Assembly (NCBI GenBank): GCA_030834765.1
Contig: JAUQXG010000177.1
Span: 1 to 6,931, forward strand
Length of the DNA: 6,931 bases
Reading direction: 5' to 3'
Source: Lutispora sp.
Lineage (GTDB): Bacteria; Bacillota; Clostridia; Lutisporales; Lutisporaceae
The position numbers and the translations under genes are program-made. A model generated the notes under the pieces. The model searched no databases and had not been told where the DNA came from. It was given only the letters and a program-made list of their open reading frames with translations. Below, one piece after another: positions 5,390 through 6,931 of the stretch (position 1 is the first letter of the stretch; every line of letters starts with the position of its first letter).

Positions 5390-6847
5390 TTATTTTAAAA
5401 CTGCATTTTCATGATATGTGTTTCCTGCATTCCAAATAAGATATTGATTTACTCCATTTTTCTCCAGGGCTTTAATCTGATCCTCTAATTGTTTGTCACC
5501 ATATTTTATATGTCCTTTCACCCATGGAGCTGTAAAATCCTGTATCCAGGGTCTTATAATTGCAGGAGTTACAATGTTCTTATTTCTTTCTATTGCATCC
5601 TTTGATCCTTGATCTAGTGTTTCATATGGAAATGCATCAGGTACCTTTAAGCCATATGTGCCGTTTGCATAATGACTTGGATACATCATAGGACTTACAT
5701 AGTCTACAATATTGCTCACTGCTTCCCAATATTGCCCTAGGGACATATCATCTTCAACAGACCCAACAAGTCCATAAATATCTGCACTTATATATGCTTG
5801 CATAGGAGAAAGAGCTTCCTTTGCATATTTTAAATAATTTTGTATCGTCTCTGGCTTATTCTCTCCATTTGGATTTCTATAATCCAATGTCTTATCCAAT
5901 TTACCGCCGTTAGATGCAGGAAATCTAACATAATCAAATTGCACTTCGTTAAAGCCTGCTTGTATTGCTTCCTTTGAAACCTCAATATTATATTCCCATA
6001 ACTGTCTATCATGTGGTGATGTCCATACAAGTCCATCGCTGTTTGTAAATGGTTTTCCTGTGGTTGTATTTATGATAGCCTTATCTGGGTGAAGCACTGC
6101 ATACGTGGGATCTTTAAAAGATACGATTCTCGCTATAGTATAAATGTTATTTTCTTTTAGTTTTTGCATTAATACCTGTATATCTTTCACTGTTGTATGA
6201 TTATTTGCTTCTGGGCTAAACTTTTCTGCCGCCTTTGTTTTAAAAAGCATATGGCCATTATCATCTTTAACATCTATAACAAAAGTGTTAATTTTTGTTC
6301 TTTTAGACATCTCAATAAGCTTGTCCAGCCTAGCTCCTCCAGCTGAATAAATTGTTAAGTATATGCCTTTTACTTCAACTCTAGGATTATTTGGATATTC
6401 AATTTTCATTTGAGGTGAATAATCAAGATTTTTTAAGTTTTCTCTTAAAAGCTCCACTCTATCCTTCACTGTACCTTCTTTTAATACCCATCCAACGAAC
6501 TCTTTTTCATCTTTACTGAATGATATTTTAAGCCACTCTTTTCCAGCTTCATCTTTTGATTCTTCAACAATTTTTGCTTGTTTTCCCTTGAGAATATCTC
6601 CAATCACATTGGATTCTTCAAGAGCCGCTTCCCTTACTTTTAATTTTGCAGCATTTATATATATTATGCTTTCATCAACCTTTGGAAGCTCTGGTTCTGG
6701 TAGTTTTTCGGGTTCAACTGGCGTAACAACAGCTGGTGTTTCTCCTGGATTTGCAGATGTTGCAGTTGTTGTATTGGAGCATCCAGTAAAAACAAGGGCT
6801 GATGCTATAAATAGTGATAGAGCTAAATTTATCTGATTTCTTTTCAT
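5390..6847 (-). CDS. Secreted lipoprotein with SH3b domain and DUF4015 putative glycoside hydrolase domain
   Basis: 485 residues. The N-terminus MKRNQINLALSLFIASALVF is a signal peptide ending in a lipobox F-T-G-C23 (phenylalanine at -3 is less usual than L/V/I). Ser24 follows the lipidated Cys, so the protein should sit on the outer face of the membrane. Residues 26-60 are a Thr/Pro/Glu-rich wall-spanning linker. Residues about 61-126 are a bacterial SH3 domain (KLKVREAALEESNVIGDILK ... EFVGWV), commonly a peptidoglycan-binding module. Residues about 158-482 match the DUF4015 putative glycoside hydrolase TIM barrel: VKGIYLT, FVIDVKDDNG (189-198), IARIVSFKD (238-246), WTSPHD (275-280), EVQFDYVRFP (301-310), ISADIYG (353-359), DYVSPMMYPSHY (382-393), QYLIWNAGNTY (468-478). 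Acids in strand ends (D192, E301, D305) are natural candidates for catalysis by analogy with related barrels. Substrate and activity are not established; a cell-wall or exopolysaccharide substrate is inference from the SH3 and lipid anchor. Start ATG 6847 has GAGG six nt upstream. Monocistronic, with own promoter and terminator. Confidence 0.92.
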   Translation of the reverse strand: MKRNQINLALSLFIASALVFTGCSNTTTATSANPGETPAVVTPVEPEKLPEPELPKVDESIIYINAAKLKVREAALEESNVIGDILKGKQAKIVEESKDEAGKEWLKISFSKDEKEFVGWVLKEGTVKDRVELLRENLKNLDYSPQMKIEYPNNPRVEVKGIYLTIYSAGGARLDKLIEMSKRTKINTFVIDVKDDNGHMLFKTKAAEKFSPEANNHTTVKDIQVLMQKLKENNIYTIARIVSFKDPTYAVLHPDKAIINTTTGKPFTNSDGLVWTSPHDRQLWEYNIEVSKEAIQAGFNEVQFDYVRFPASNGGKLDKTLDYRNPNGENKPETIQNYLKYAKEALSPMQAYISADIYGLVGSVEDDMSLGQYWEAVSNIVDYVSPMMYPSHYANGTYGLKVPDAFPYETLDQGSKDAIERNKNIVTPAIIRPWIQDFTAPWVKGHIKYGDKQLEDQIKALEKNGVNQYLIWNAGNTYHENAVLK

Positions 6848-6857
6848 AAAGCACCTC

Positions 6858-6885
6858 TTAATTATAATGTGATAATTAATTATAA
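6858..6885. repeat. 10-bp direct repeat and 12-bp palindrome in the lipoprotein gene leader/promoter
   Basis: TTAATTATAA occurs at 6858-6867 and 6876-6885, an 18-bp period, and the perfect palindrome ATAATTAATTAT lies at 6872-6883. Each repeat contains a TATAAT on the minus strand. It could be a regulator site or simply A/T-rich promoter sequence. Confidence 0.3.
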
Positions 6886-6887
6886 CA
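6879..6887 (-). promoter_or_regulatory. Extended -10 promoter of the DUF4015 lipoprotein gene
   Basis: Minus strand: TGT then TATAAT (6879-6884), an extended -10. The hexamer 17 bp upstream (ACGAAA) is a poor -35. Predicted start near 6872, leaving a leader of about 25 nt with the GAGG site. A second TATAAT at 6861-6866 would start RNA at the ribosome binding site and is less likely. Confidence 0.55.
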
Positions 6888-6931
6888 TGAACGACAGCAT
6901 TTTTCGTTAAAATATTATAAATTTCTTATAT

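Noticed and set aside
5830..6036. 68-codon minus-strand frame overlapping the lipoprotein gene
   Set aside because: It lies in another frame of a region coding conserved barrel motifs (EVQFDYVRFP) and has no ribosome site.
6588..6836. + strand frame rich in Ser and Gly
   Set aside because: It is the antisense of the Pro/Thr/Glu linker and SH3 region; the low-complexity look comes from that composition.

Overview
The window is AT-rich, gene-dense and reads like a low-GC Firmicute of the class Clostridia. The reasons are the Shine-Dalgarno sites (GGGAGG, GGAGG), TTG start codons, short T-rich intrinsic terminators, and the gene content: a DUF4015-type lipoprotein with an SH3 domain and a soluble chemoreceptor-like protein. 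The assignment is by general character only; there is no rRNA or marker gene. No gap longer than 300 bases lacks a gene.

Layout: the left edge (2-376, + strand) holds the 3' end of a YigZ/IMPACT-family gene. It converges on a long block of six minus-strand genes, and a 19-bp hairpin at 375-415 sits between the two directions as a probable bidirectional terminator. In transcription order (right to left) the minus-strand genes are: (1) a secreted lipoprotein with a bacterial SH3 domain and a DUF4015 putative glycoside hydrolase domain, with its own promoter and terminator; (2) a soluble fusion of an N-terminal NAD-type Rossmann domain to a C-terminal methyl-accepting chemotaxis signalling hairpin, also with its own promoter and terminator; (3) a GNAT acetyltransferase-like protein whose acetyl-CoA loop is degenerate; (4) a very acidic protein of unknown function 21 nt downstream of it, clearly co-transcribed; (5) a 14-helix DHA2-type drug/proton antiporter; (6) a second, unrelated MFS permease with its own promoter.

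How the genes fit together: genes 1 and 2 are separate transcription units. Genes 3 and 4 form a tight operon behind a good sigma-A-type promoter, and there is no convincing terminator between 4 and 5 or between 5 and 6, so read-through to the two transporters is possible. The shared theme is weak: envelope, sensing and efflux. There is no CRISPR array, insertion sequence, tRNA or phage signature.

The most unusual item is the Rossmann-MCP fusion: a cytoplasmic receptor that appears to couple binding of a dinucleotide (or another small ligand) directly to the CheA/CheW-contacting hairpin tip. Several start codons are best moved from the longest open frame, because the Shine-Dalgarno sites point further in; these cases are listed.
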